Notes under the pieces: generated by a model
Told to the model about the DNA's origin: nothing
Seen by the model: only the letters and a program-made list of their open reading frames with translations
Databases searched by the model: none
Shown here: piece after piece, positions 14,642-23,893 of the stretch
How positions within the stretch are numbered: the first letter of the stretch is position 1
Layout: every line of letters begins with the position of its first letter
Translations under genes and position numbers: made by a program
NCBI GenBank assembly: GCA_001512785.1
Contig: LFSQ01000110.1
Coordinates: forward strand, 1-45,809
Length of the DNA stretch: 45,809 nucleotides
Direction: 5' to 3'
Source: Syntrophomonas sp. DTU019
Lineage (GTDB): Bacteria > Bacillota > Syntrophomonadia > Syntrophomonadales > Syntrophomonadaceae

Positions 14642-15769
14642 TTACCCTTTTAATATTTCCTGATAAACCGCCATAGTTGCCCGGGCGGTGTTGTGCCAGC
14701 TAAACATGGCCGCTCGTTGACAGCCCTGGGCCTGTAAACGGTTCCGCAATGTTGGGTCAGAAAGCAGCATATCAACCTTCTCGGCGATATCAGCAGTCTG
14801 CAGCGGGTTCACATAAAGGCCGGCGTCACCGACCACTTCCGGCAAAGAAGTGGTATTGGATACTACCACTGCGGTTCCACAGGCCATGGCTTCCAGTGGA
14901 GGCAATCCAAAGCCTTCGTAAAGCGAGGGAAACACAAGCATTTCCGCACCACAGTACAGGCTGTGCAAATCCTTATCTGAACAGTTTTCATATTCTCGAA
15001 CCATATTCAGTCCCAGCTGCTTTTTCACCATATCCACCTCATCGGGCAAGACAGTACGCTTACCGGCGATAACCAGTTGCAAAGCGGGATATTTTTCAAG
15101 CAGCATGGCATAGGCCTTTAACAATCTTTTCAGATTCTTGTGCGGGGACCGGTTGCCCACAAACAATAAATAGTGCTGCAGATGGTGTCGAGCTTTAAAA
15201 GCTTTTATCTCCTGATGTGGCAGGGGGAAGAATTCAGGCGACACTCCCAAGGGAATAATCCGGATTTTTTCCTGCAATGCCGGGTCGGGATATGATTGCA
15301 GCAGGTCGCGCGCGGTAGCCTGGGAAACGGTGATAATCCTCCCGGCCTTCTTTAAGCTATTCTCTAGCACCATTTTCCCTGCCCTATGCTTTAAGGGGTT
15401 ACGCGGACCCATGCGTTTAAGTTTAAACGGTATCAGGTCGTGAACAGTTACCACACTATTTGCCGGCAGGTTCCAGGGTGCGTTGAAGTGTGGTATATGC
15501 ACTAAATCCACATCTCTGTGTTTGTTAATGACCTGCATGCCTTTTAGTCGCTCAGCAATACTGAATATGGGAGCTTCAAAAACAGCTGTTTCAATTTGCT
15601 TCTGCTGTACCTCGCCCAGCTGGCCAATAAATTCTTGATTATGGATTGAAAAACCAGCCAACACCACTTGAAGTTGTGGATAGTCTGTAAGCATTGTGGC
15701 AGTTAGCATGTAAATATACCGGCCAATGCCGGAAATTCTAATCATACGGCTATCCAGTAAAATCCTCAT
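14642..15769 (-). CDS. Glycosyltransferase family 4
   Basis: A 375-residue GT4 enzyme. The motifs are typical: SRMIRISGIGRYI near the N-terminus, SVVTVHDLIPFKL, YLLFVGNRSPHKNLKRLLKAY at the start of the donor domain, and VFPSLYEGFGLPPLEAMACGTAVV with the two catalytic Glu residues, followed by GDAGLYVNP. The pattern resembles the mannosyltransferase-B/WbdB group. It lies between the glycosylphosphotransferase gene (79 bases upstream) and the second GT4 (4 bases downstream), so it acts in the same repeat-unit assembly. No convincing ribosome site is seen before its ATG. Confidence 0.9.
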   Translation of the reverse strand: MRILLDSRMIRISGIGRYIYMLTATMLTDYPQLQVVLAGFSIHNQEFIGQLGEVQQKQIETAVFEAPIFSIAERLKGMQVINKHRDVDLVHIPHFNAPWNLPANSVVTVHDLIPFKLKRMGPRNPLKHRAGKMVLENSLKKAGRIITVSQATARDLLQSYPDPALQEKIRIIPLGVSPEFFPLPHQEIKAFKARHHLQHYLLFVGNRSPHKNLKRLLKAYAMLLEKYPALQLVIAGKRTVLPDEVDMVKKQLGLNMVREYENCSDKDLHSLYCGAEMLVFPSLYEGFGLPPLEAMACGTAVVVSNTTSLPEVVGDAGLYVNPLQTADIAEKVDMLLSDPTLRNRLQAQGCQRAAMFSWHNTARATMAVYQEILKG

Positions 15770-15848
15770 CAGCTAAATACTTCTCACCACATTAATTGTT
15801 TAGTGCTGCTTTTTATTTGAAGTCGATATCGCCAATGTTCCATTCGCG

Positions 15849-17375
15849 CTAGTATGCTCCCTTGCGGTTTAACACAATCCCTACAGTTCTGAATAACAGG
15901 GAAATATCCAGCCACAATGACCAGTTGCGTACATACCATGATTCCATCAAAACGCGCTCCTGGTAATCAATATCGCTGCGGCCGCTTACCTGCCACAGAC
16001 CGGTCATTCCCGGCGAAACCATCATATAGTCCCGGGCCGCATCACCAAAGCGTTCCATTTCTTCAGCTATTATGGGACGCGGTCCTACCAGGCTCATCTC
16101 ACCTTTAAGCACGTTGATCAACTGGGGAATTTCGTCCAGGCTGGTCTGGCGAAGAATCCTTCCTATTCGTGTGACCCGGGGGTCATGCTTGAGTTTGAAG
16201 TCCCGGTTCCATTCCTCCTGCAATTCTGGATTATCTTCGAGCAACTGCGGCAATAATTCCTGAGCGTTCATCACCATGCTGCGAAACTTGTAACAGTTGA
16301 ATGGCACGCCATTCTTACCCAGCCTTTTATGAGCAAATAATGTTGGCCCCGGGCTTTCGATACGGATCAATATCGCTATAAGCAGGAGCAGGGGGGCTAA
16401 CAGCATTATCAACAGGCTGCCTGCGATAATGTCAAAAGCCCTTTTGCCGATTACGTTAATGCGGCTGGCCAAATTATTGCGGGTTCTGAATGCCAGCAGG
16501 CGTTCGTTAAAGAAGTATTCCGCTTCCCCGCCAATAACGGGAATACCTGCCAGATCAGGAACCACCAGAATAGAACGGGTATACGGCTGCACCTGATTGA
16601 CCACTGATACCAGCTGCGGCCCTAGCAGATCCGGCGCAGCTATTACCAAGTGGCGAATCCCATACTTATGCAGCACTGATGGCAAATCCCCTATAGATCC
16701 CAAAACCAGGTATTCCTGATCATTTATATGAACAACCCCGGTATCATCTGCAGGGTTCATCGTAATCAAGCCGCAGACTGTATAACCCAGATAATGATCT
16801 TTGGATAAAGCCTCCACAATCATGCGGGCCTGTGCCCCGGTGCCGGCAATTAGGCAGGGTTCATTCCACAAGCCGGTTTTCTTCAGCATAGTCTTTGTCA
16901 AGAAGCGCCCTAACGGGACTGCCGGAAGTGCTAGTAGATATCCCACCAGCAATACGGTTCTGGAAACCTCACCGCCCAATTTCATCAAAGATACAATAGC
17001 AAAAGCAAGAATGAAGGTTAAAGTCACCGCGCGGATCACTTTCCTGCTTTCCTGCCAAAAGGGCAGACGTGTCGTATACAGGCCTTCATAGTACATACAC
17101 AGCAAGTACAGTCCCAGAATAGCCCAGCCGTAATCAGTAAGGTTTTCCGGGAGTTTATCGGGAAAGTACGGGTATATCAGGGGCAAAAGCCCTAGTCTTA
17201 TCTGTATGCTGGCAGCCAAGACCAGCACCATGCTGAGGAGATCCACTGCTGTCAAAGCGATGATAGCTGCGCATTTGCGCAGTATCTGAGGCATAGTTGC
17301 CCAGGCAATGGAATTCAACGACTCCGCTATTTCCGGAGTGGGATTGCTGATAGTACTAGCCTCCATTTGATTCAT
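15849..17375 (-). CDS. Polyprenyl glycosylphosphotransferase (exopolysaccharide initiating enzyme)
   Basis: A 508-residue WbaP/CpsE-type enzyme that transfers a sugar-1-phosphate from a nucleotide sugar to undecaprenyl phosphate, the first step of repeat-unit synthesis. The N-terminal third has four to five membrane segments (about 33-165), followed by a Rossmann-like CoA-binding-type domain (about 170-300). The bacterial sugar transferase domain starts at KRAFDIIAGSLLIMLLAPLLL and shows FAHKRLGKNGVPFNCYKFRSM, TSLDEIPQLINVLKGEMSLVGPRP and SPGMTGLWQVSGRSDIDYQERV. With galE in the locus, a galactose- or N-acetylgalactosamine-type first sugar is plausible. It begins 34 bases after the polymerase/ligase gene. 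Confidence 0.93.
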   Translation of the reverse strand: MNQMEASTISNPTPEIAESLNSIAWATMPQILRKCAAIIALTAVDLLSMVLVLAASIQIRLGLLPLIYPYFPDKLPENLTDYGWAILGLYLLCMYYEGLYTTRLPFWQESRKVIRAVTLTFILAFAIVSLMKLGGEVSRTVLLVGYLLALPAVPLGRFLTKTMLKKTGLWNEPCLIAGTGAQARMIVEALSKDHYLGYTVCGLITMNPADDTGVVHINDQEYLVLGSIGDLPSVLHKYGIRHLVIAAPDLLGPQLVSVVNQVQPYTRSILVVPDLAGIPVIGGEAEYFFNERLLAFRTRNNLASRINVIGKRAFDIIAGSLLIMLLAPLLLLIAILIRIESPGPTLFAHKRLGKNGVPFNCYKFRSMVMNAQELLPQLLEDNPELQEEWNRDFKLKHDPRVTRIGRILRQTSLDEIPQLINVLKGEMSLVGPRPIIAEEMERFGDAARDYMMVSPGMTGLWQVSGRSDIDYQERVLMESWYVRNWSLWLDISLLFRTVGIVLNRKGAY

Positions 17376-17409
17376 GCTAAATCCCGCTTTTCTTAAGTTA
17401 TTATTACAA

Positions 17410-19866
17410 TTATTTCAATTCATCCCATTGCATCATATCACGATATAAATACACAGCGCGGTCATCAGGTCTGCTGTGTAAAACTTCCTGAGCTTTAAGC
17501 CTGTCTCCTTGCCTGCGCAGGGAGGCAGCATAAACCGCCTGCAAGTCTGCTGTCACAGAATCCATAGCTTGGTTTTGCTCCAGTACCATCTGATACGCTG
17601 GTTCCGCTGTTGCTATGGCTTCCTGGTATTGACCGCGCAGGTAATAAACCCTGGCTATGTTGAGCGCTATTTCAGGAGTGACCTCAAGCCTGGCCCCTTG
17701 CCAGAAAACCTGGTTTTTCTTTATGCGCGCTTGTTGCTCTTCGATCATTTCCGGTATTTGTAATATAGCCTCACAATATTCTGACACCCGATCATCGTCG
17801 CTTTTATAGGCCGTTTCAACAGCCCTCCACAGTACTTTGGCCCGGCCTTCGTAATTGCCTATATCTAACGGATTGGCAGCAGTAGTCCGATCAAGTCTGG
17901 CCATTATGAGATGGAAGTCGTTAAAAAGCGCTGCCGCATCCAATAGCCGGCTTTGAATGACCATATTGCCCGGAGATAGCTTATCCGCCTTAACCATGGC
18001 ATCCAGCGAATTTTTATACAGGGCATCAAGATCCTGCTCCCCACTAGCCCGAGCCAGGTTGTACTGTTCAGCATAGACCATGGCAAGATCGGAATAGTAT
18101 GACCCTTCCCATGGTGAGGCATTGATGGCTTTTTGATAATGTAACGCCGCCTTGGCAAAGGCCTGCCGTTTTTCTGCCGTATCTGTCAGATCATACGCTT
18201 TCATGGCTAATTGGCGAGCCAATTCAGCCTTTTGATAACCTGCCAGGGCGCTGCCCCCTATAATAAAGACCAGCATTCCCAACAAGACTGATAGTACAGC
18301 AGCTGATATACCTGAGAAACTATACCCTGTTGATTTGCCAGTAACTATATAAAGGGCATTTATCATCGCCATAAGGGTAAACCATATGATGAACAAGGCC
18401 GGCAGGGAAAAGTCGAAGTCGATACTGGCGTGTAAACCCATAGTGACAGCCGTGGCGGCCAATCCCCAGGCCAGGATCCAATTATTATCAGCTAGTAATC
18501 GTGCTGTGCCTGAGCGGATTTGTTCGCTTTTGTTTCGATAAATTGCGGCTATCGCCCCGAACATAGCCAGCCATATTCCGGCATAGGCCAAAAGACCGAT
18601 GGTTCCAGCCTCTACCCATACTTGTATAAAATGGTTATGTACGGTTTTGGTCCAAAACAAATAATCCTGATAACGGTGGTAAAGCCCGTCCCATCCCCCT
18701 GCTCCTGCCCCGAAGACGGGGTAGTCCTTGACTATGCTCAAGCCCCAGCGCATAAAATCCAGGCGGGTTACATAGCTAGCGTTGTCGGACTGTCCAATTT
18801 CACTTAGTTCTTTAAGTACATATTTTGGTAATCCCATAGTGCCGTTTGGTAAGAGGTATATCAAGGCCGCTAACAGAAGTATACAACCCATACCCACCAG
18901 CAATTTCCCTTTCGGGTGGTTCTTGAGAAGATATATGACTGCCTCCCAAAGCATATAAACCAATGCAGCAGCCGCCACCCCGGCCATGATATACACCAAC
19001 CCGTATTGCGGGTTTGGGCTTAAAGCGGCAATCAGGAAACGGTTTCCGGTTACGAAGGCCACTAAAGCCAACCCGCCCAGGAAATATACCGTTTTTACCC
19101 TTCGCCAGCCTGGTATACCTATTACCAAAAACAGTCCTCCCAAGACCAGGGTAAGCCAGGCTCCCTTGGAGACAGTGGCGAAAACAATAACCTGTAAAAA
19201 GTAAACCAGCACACTTAAGCCTAATTGCGCCGGCCATTGGTTGGGTCTGGTCAAAAGAGATAATGCCAATACACTCATGGCAGCCAGGAAAGCCGCTGTG
19301 GCATTATGATATTGCAGGGTGGAATTGATTAAGCCCTCGTCGAAAGCATAAGGGTATACTGCAAATCCACTGGCTGCCAAAATCCCGATTATCCCTACCC
19401 CAAGCGCGGCTAAAAGCAAGACCTGGGTCAATCTCTCCACACCGCCATAGTCAGTGATAACCTGTCCTACCAACCAGTAGAGCATAAAATAATTGAAAGC
19501 CTTAATACAACCATACAGGGCCTCTCCGAAAAGCACGGCGGTTATCAATGACAGGGCATAGGCCGCGGCGAAGGCCAGTACCGCCCAGTCCAAAGGGGTG
19601 CGGATAAACCTCAGGTCCCGGCGTTTCCACTTAATTATCCAAAACCCCACAAAAACTGCCGAGCTGATAATATGAGTCACAAACATTTCACGAGGGAAAT
19701 ATAACCCCCTGAAAAAGAGGGGATAAACCACCAATAAGGCGGCTATGGAAAACAAGACCCAATCCTGCCGCTGGTTATACACTGGGATGGCTGCAGCCGC
19801 AGATTCTGTTCTGGTAAAATTCTCTGTTTTATCAGCATTTCTTGATTTTTTTCTTTTTTTCCCCAA
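17410..19866 (-). CDS. O-antigen ligase/polymerase (Wzy_C) family membrane protein with TPR region
   Basis: An 818-residue protein with about twelve membrane segments in residues 30-530 and a soluble C-terminal part (about 545-818) rich in helical TPR-like repeats (AALHYQKAINASPWEGSYYSDLAMVYAEQ is cut here by family convention into 14-mer helices). The Wzy_C core is seen in WGLSIVKDYPVFGAGAGGW and KTVHNHFIQVWVEAG, with the extracellular loop His typical of O-antigen ligases. It should polymerise or transfer lipid-linked glycan outside the membrane; in Gram-positives the acceptor could be protein or cell wall. TTG start with GGGGAGG seven bases upstream; the N-terminus MGKKRKKSR is strongly basic. 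First gene of the polysaccharide operon. No Wzz or tyrosine-kinase genes accompany it. Confidence 0.88.
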   Translation of the reverse strand: MGKKRKKSRNADKTENFTRTESAAAAIPVYNQRQDWVLFSIAALLVVYPLFFRGLYFPREMFVTHIISSAVFVGFWIIKWKRRDLRFIRTPLDWAVLAFAAAYALSLITAVLFGEALYGCIKAFNYFMLYWLVGQVITDYGGVERLTQVLLLAALGVGIIGILAASGFAVYPYAFDEGLINSTLQYHNATAAFLAAMSVLALSLLTRPNQWPAQLGLSVLVYFLQVIVFATVSKGAWLTLVLGGLFLVIGIPGWRRVKTVYFLGGLALVAFVTGNRFLIAALSPNPQYGLVYIMAGVAAAALVYMLWEAVIYLLKNHPKGKLLVGMGCILLLAALIYLLPNGTMGLPKYVLKELSEIGQSDNASYVTRLDFMRWGLSIVKDYPVFGAGAGGWDGLYHRYQDYLFWTKTVHNHFIQVWVEAGTIGLLAYAGIWLAMFGAIAAIYRNKSEQIRSGTARLLADNNWILAWGLAATAVTMGLHASIDFDFSLPALFIIWFTLMAMINALYIVTGKSTGYSFSGISAAVLSVLLGMLVFIIGGSALAGYQKAELARQLAMKAYDLTDTAEKRQAFAKAALHYQKAINASPWEGSYYSDLAMVYAEQYNLARASGEQDLDALYKNSLDAMVKADKLSPGNMVIQSRLLDAAALFNDFHLIMARLDRTTAANPLDIGNYEGRAKVLWRAVETAYKSDDDRVSEYCEAILQIPEMIEEQQARIKKNQVFWQGARLEVTPEIALNIARVYYLRGQYQEAIATAEPAYQMVLEQNQAMDSVTADLQAVYAASLRRQGDRLKAQEVLHSRPDDRAVYLYRDMMQWDELK

Positions 19867-19951
19867 TATATTTCCTCCCCTGCTGCCTGCTCAGATGCCT
19901 GCCATAACCTGTTTATTCCATAAAACTAGCATATCTCCTCTATTAGACGAT

Positions 19952-19987
19952 AAAAACCCTGCCTGTTAGCCAAATACAGACAGGGTT
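19952..19987 (-). terminator. Intrinsic terminator after the amidase gene
   Basis: On the minus strand AACCCTGTCTG pairs with CAGGCAGGGTT (one G-U) across an 11-base loop and is followed by a T-run (A at 19952-19956 on the plus strand). It separates the amidase transcript from the downstream polysaccharide operon, which therefore probably has its own promoter in 19867-19951. I could not pick one out there. Confidence 0.85.
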
Positions 19988-20014
19988 GGCAAATTATCGG
20001 CAAGAATAGGCGTT

Positions 20015-22363
20015 TTAGCGCTTATTCATGTATTCGGTTATGGCATCGGCTATAGCCCGGGCCGCCTTGCTCCTAAAAGATTTGTCCATCAAACAGGCCT
20101 CTTCGCTGGGGTTGTTGATAAATGCGGTTTCCACCAGGGCTGAAGGCATGTTGGTGTCCATGATCACAGTAAATCTATCCTGCTTGACCCCTCTATCGGC
20201 AAGCCCTAATTGCCTTACCAGGTTCTGCTGCAAAAGACGGGCCAATTTGTAGCGCTGCTCTTTTTGCATGAACCGTTCCGGATCCTCCAGGGAAGCGTAA
20301 TAGTAGGTTTCGGTGCCGGTTGCCGAAGAGTTTTCGGCGGAGTTGCAGTGCACGGATACAAATACCGCTGCATTCAATTCATTGGCTATCTGGCAGCGTT
20401 CCGACAGGGTCAAATAAGTGTCGTCGTCCCGCGTATAGGCAACCTCGAAACCGCGCTGGGCCAGAATCTCTCCGGCTTGCAGGGCTATGTCCAGGTTGAC
20501 CTCCTTTTCCTGCAGCCTGGCACCATTGGCCCCGGTATCGCGCCCTCCATGACCGGGATCCAGTACCACCAGCTTGTTGTTCTTGTCGTCACTGCGTTTG
20601 CTGCCGGTCAGGATTATATTCAAGGCATTGTCATCGCTGGTCTGAAAAATGCTGTAATCCCCCAGATTCTTGGTTTCTATGCGCAGGATAGTGTCGGGGG
20701 GTGAGCTTGAAGACTCCTGTATGGTCATCTTTTCCAGGAAGGGGCTGACCTGATAATCATAGCTGGAGCGCTCCACGCCTTTGTAGGTCGATTTGAGTCT
20801 GACCTCCAATATGTCGTTTTTAAGGCTGTAACTGAACTCGCAGGGGGTTAAGGTGTACACGATTATGTTGTCGCCGATATTGCCGAATACCTTGCGGCTG
20901 ATCTGCACAATGCGATTGTCAAAAACCACCGACTCGCGGCGGCCGTCGCTGCTTTTCTCGGTACGGTATTCCAGCCCGGCAGGGATAGTAACGGTGATCA
21001 CCGCATCGCCGTTGCGGTTTTCGCCGCTGACCACAATACTCTTACCGCCCAGGTTGACATTCAGCGGAGTATTGCCTTTTAAGCTCCGTCCCATTATGGT
21101 GTAGACCATTTTGCCGCTTTTATTGTCCACATGGGCCCCCAATCTCGACCCTGACTCGATATTGATCCTTAAACCATCCTTGTCCTTGCTGGTACTGTAC
21201 CATACCAGCTCATCATCGCTTACCGCCGGGCTATTGGGGCTATCGTCTGACATGCACACCAGCCAGCCTGCGATCCAGGCAGGGGTGCCGCCCCGGCTGA
21301 CCTGGAACCAGCCATCCTTTTCCGCCAGCACCGGCAGGGTTTCCCCGGCTGATGCCAGGCCCACTTTATCATATCCGGTCCCGGGTCCTTCCCGGAGATT
21401 CACCGTTGATCCCTGTACCACTACCAGCTTATTGCTGCTGGGGGTTGCTACCGCCGGAGTCGATGGAGGCTCAGGGCTCTCTATATGAATGGTGCGTTCG
21501 GCTTCATTCCATTCTACCTTGCCCCCAAAGGCCTCACCCACAAAGCGCAAAGGTGCCAGGGTACGGTCGCCGACTATTTTGGCGGGTACATCAAGCGGCC
21601 AGACTATGCCGTTTACGGTAGGGCTTTTCGATCCGATGGGCAGCTGCACTATCACTTCCTGGCGAGTGGCCGTAACTATTTGACTGGATTGATCCCAGTC
21701 CACTGTAGCTCCCATAGCTTCAAAGATAGCCCGCAGGGGAACCAGGGTACGGCCCTGTTCAATGCGCGGCGGCACATCAAAACTCAGCAGTTCGCCATCC
21801 AGGTATACCTTGATGTCCTGACCATCTGCAGTGCTGGTGGTGGTTGCTTTGGTCTGGGGTGTGGCAGTCCCTGCTTGAGCCGCAGTCCCGTTTTGCACCA
21901 GACTGGAAGACACGTAACAAATCAGCCCGGAAGCGGTCTGCACCTTGCACCAATCGCCCTCTTTTCCCAGCAGAAGCAGGGTGTCTCCCTGCCGGGCCTG
22001 ACCCACCACCGCATGGCTGGTTCCCGGACCTGATCTGAGATTGACCAGTGATCCTGTAACCTGTACTGTGGCGCCTGGGGTTACTTTTATGTATTGGGCC
22101 GAAACCCAGCCGTTGAGATTGTTGTAACTGATGTGATACCAGCCGTTTTGCTCCTCCAGAACGGTCACCTCAGTACCCTGCAGCAAATTGCCGGTAACGG
22201 TGTGATCTGTGGAAGGACCGCTGCGCACATTGACCACACTGCCGGTTATAGTACCGGAAGCGGCCAGTGCAGGGCTCTGCCATATCAAGAATACAGCTGT
22301 GGCTATAAAAAGCAGCAGGGCAATTTTAAACACTGCGGTGCGTCGCGCAAGATCCGAATACAT
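20015..22363 (-). CDS. N-acetylmuramoyl-L-alanine amidase with SH3, stalk and AMIN domains
   Basis: A 782-residue secreted cell-wall hydrolase that cleaves the amide between MurNAc and the stem peptide. A signal sequence covers 1-34. Two bacterial SH3 domains (about 36-95 and 100-160, each with VNVRSGPST/VNLRSGPGT) are followed by a copper-amine-oxidase-N-like stalk (about 185-297: VYLDGELLSFDVPPRIEQG, LVPLRAIFEAMGA) and a third SH3 (about 312-372). An AMIN-like region (about 490-585) leads to the Amidase_3 catalytic domain (about 597-780) with zinc ligands in LDPGHGGRDTGA, the Glu in LQEKEVNLDIAL, His in VSVHCNSAEN and the catalytic Glu in LVETAFINNP. GGGGAGG lies eight bases before the ATG. 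The neighbours LCP and WecA suggest cell-wall polymer maintenance. Confidence 0.95.
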   Translation of the reverse strand: MYSDLARRTAVFKIALLLFIATAVFLIWQSPALAASGTITGSVVNVRSGPSTDHTVTGNLLQGTEVTVLEEQNGWYHISYNNLNGWVSAQYIKVTPGATVQVTGSLVNLRSGPGTSHAVVGQARQGDTLLLLGKEGDWCKVQTASGLICYVSSSLVQNGTAAQAGTATPQTKATTTSTADGQDIKVYLDGELLSFDVPPRIEQGRTLVPLRAIFEAMGATVDWDQSSQIVTATRQEVIVQLPIGSKSPTVNGIVWPLDVPAKIVGDRTLAPLRFVGEAFGGKVEWNEAERTIHIESPEPPSTPAVATPSSNKLVVVQGSTVNLREGPGTGYDKVGLASAGETLPVLAEKDGWFQVSRGGTPAWIAGWLVCMSDDSPNSPAVSDDELVWYSTSKDKDGLRINIESGSRLGAHVDNKSGKMVYTIMGRSLKGNTPLNVNLGGKSIVVSGENRNGDAVITVTIPAGLEYRTEKSSDGRRESVVFDNRIVQISRKVFGNIGDNIIVYTLTPCEFSYSLKNDILEVRLKSTYKGVERSSYDYQVSPFLEKMTIQESSSSPPDTILRIETKNLGDYSIFQTSDDNALNIILTGSKRSDDKNNKLVVLDPGHGGRDTGANGARLQEKEVNLDIALQAGEILAQRGFEVAYTRDDDTYLTLSERCQIANELNAAVFVSVHCNSAENSSATGTETYYYASLEDPERFMQKEQRYKLARLLQQNLVRQLGLADRGVKQDRFTVIMDTNMPSALVETAFINNPSEEACLMDKSFRSKAARAIADAITEYMNKR

Positions 22364-22394
22364 CGATCAGGCCTCCCCTTTTGAAGTGCAAAAT

Positions 22395-22516
22395 AGCCAG
22401 GTTGCTGTCTGGCTTGGCTTATATGCCTTCATATCTGCTATGCGGGCGCATAGCAATGGCATTATGAAAGTGCAGTTAATTCGACAGGTTGTGGCTTATT
22501 GCCCGGTCTAACCTGT
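22395..22516 (-). other. Leader of the amidase gene with three hairpins
   Basis: The 294-bp gap 22364-22657 holds no gene. In the part transcribed ahead of the amidase there are three perfect short inverted repeats: 22484-22490 with 22510-22516 (ACAGGTT/AACCTGT), 22437-22443 with 22448-22454 (GCTATGC/GCATAGC, GGGC loop) and 22395-22400 with 22409-22414 (AGCCAG/CTGGCT). The last is followed on the minus strand by ATTTTG, weakly terminator-like. No known riboswitch consensus was recognised. Confidence 0.35.
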
Positions 22517-22551
22517 TATATATACATAGAAGCACAGTGGGAACTTTCAGC

Positions 22552-22582
22552 ATTATAGGAAAAAATCGCGAATGGTGTTCAA
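22552..22582 (-). promoter_or_regulatory. Candidate promoter of the amidase gene
   Basis: A perfect TATAAT on the minus strand (22552-22557) with a weak -35, TTGAAC (22577-22582, spacer 19) or the overlapping TGAACA (spacer 18). Transcription would begin near 22545 and give a leader of about 180 bases containing the three hairpins. Confidence 0.35.
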
Positions 22583-22657
22583 AAGTCATAAATCTCAGTA
22601 TGTACTGGCACACTGCCTTAAATGCTTAACGTCATGGCCTTACCGGCACTCAGGCGG

Positions 22658-23869
22658 CTATGATTCGGTTCTGCCTGTCCTCCTGGCTTCCCGCGTACTG
22701 GTAGATTTGTGGTCAGCATCATCGTTGCGCTTGTCACCGCGCATAGAATCAATCCCATCTTTATCATTGCTCCCGGATTTGGCCCGGGTTTTGTCGCTGC
22801 TCTTACTATCTCCAGAAGATTTGCTTTTGCCGCTATTCTTATCATCCTCAGAAGTTTTGCCGCTGTCGCTGCTATCATTCTGCTTGCTTGTCGAACTGCT
22901 GCTTACAGGCGGTTTAGCCTGCACCACTACCGAGCCTTCTTGAACCACGGCTACCGTCTGTCCTTCCAGCATCCTGTCAATCAACCCATTGACCTTGGAT
23001 TTATCCGCCACCCAGAAACTCTGCAATAACTGCTGGTCAGCACCCACCTGATCATAAAAATACCCCGGCAGAGTCTGGCTTACCACCGATTCAGCGGTGA
23101 ACTTGGGCGCCCAGGTGGCCAGCTGGAGCATGGTTTTCAGCCCCATGTTGGTATTCAAATAAGGACTGGTCTCTTTAATAATAGCCGGCAATTTGGGTAT
23201 GGTGCTGGGCTGTAAAACCTCATCAGCCAGGGCCTGCAAAAACTGCTGCTGCTTTTCCGCCCGGTCAATATCGCCCAGCTGATAGTCACGATAGCGCACA
23301 AAAGCCAGGGCCTGGCTGCCATTGAGGCGCTGCAGCCCGGGATAAAGATTGATGCCCTCCGTAGGCTTGTACATCCGCTGGGGAACATTTATGGTTACCC
23401 CGCCCAGTGTGTCTACTACCTTGGCAAAGCCTTCAAAGTTCAGTTCTATATAATAATCGATGGGAACCCCCATCAGCTTTTCAACCGCCTTGACTGAGCC
23501 CTCCGGACCTCCATAGGCATGAGCGGCGTTAATCTTGGCTACTTGGCCATTGCTTAAGGTAACCCTGGTATCCCGGGGTATGGAAACCACCGCTATTTTT
23601 TTTAAATCGGGATCCACCGTAACCAGGATGATGGTGTCAGACCGTGAGGCGGTCTCGCCTTCACGCTCGTCTGAGCCCAGAACCAGGATGCTGGTGCGCT
23701 TGCCGGTCGGTTCGGGTCCGCTCGCCTGAGCCTCCTCTTCCGCGGAGATAGTTGGTTGACCGCGATAGAAAAAACTGGCCATTCCGGCACCGGCTCCAAA
23801 GCAAATGCCAAACACCAATACACAAACCAGCATGAAGCGAAAATAAAACCTGAGAGTTGTCTTAAGCAT
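22658..23869 (-). CDS. LytR-CpsA-Psr (LCP) family cell-wall polymer ligase
   Basis: A 403-residue membrane-anchored LCP protein. One N-terminal membrane helix (about 10-32) is followed by the LCP domain (about 62-215). Its motifs are visible: DTIILVTVDPDLKKIAVVSIPRDTRV with the pyrophosphate-binding Arg/Asp pair, INAAHAYGGPEGSVKAVEKL, YIELNFEGFAKVVDTLGGV, and LNGSQALAFVRYR followed by DIDRAEKQQQFL. LCP enzymes move undecaprenyl-pyrophosphate-linked glycans onto peptidoglycan. The C-terminal 70 residues are a Ser/Lys/Asp-rich low-complexity tail, probably an unstructured wall-spanning linker. AGGAG eight bases before ATG. It starts 25 bases after the WecA/TagO-type gene, so the priming enzyme and the final ligase for a wall glycopolymer are co-transcribed. 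Confidence 0.93.
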   Translation of the reverse strand: MLKTTLRFYFRFMLVCVLVFGICFGAGAGMASFFYRGQPTISAEEEAQASGPEPTGKRTSILVLGSDEREGETASRSDTIILVTVDPDLKKIAVVSIPRDTRVTLSNGQVAKINAAHAYGGPEGSVKAVEKLMGVPIDYYIELNFEGFAKVVDTLGGVTINVPQRMYKPTEGINLYPGLQRLNGSQALAFVRYRDYQLGDIDRAEKQQQFLQALADEVLQPSTIPKLPAIIKETSPYLNTNMGLKTMLQLATWAPKFTAESVVSQTLPGYFYDQVGADQQLLQSFWVADKSKVNGLIDRMLEGQTVAVVQEGSVVVQAKPPVSSSSTSKQNDSSDSGKTSEDDKNSGKSKSSGDSKSSDKTRAKSGSNDKDGIDSMRGDKRNDDADHKSTSTREARRTGRTES

Positions 23870-23893
23870 ATTCGTGACTCCTATGAAGCATTA

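Noticed and set aside
21485-22033. 182-residue plus-strand reading frame antisense to the amidase
   Set aside because: A shadow of the amidase SH3 and stalk coding region; composition is like reversed coding sequence and no domain is visible.
22364-22560. c-di-AMP (ydaO) or c-di-GMP riboswitch upstream of the amidase
   Set aside because: The conserved core sequences of those classes could not be found in the leader.
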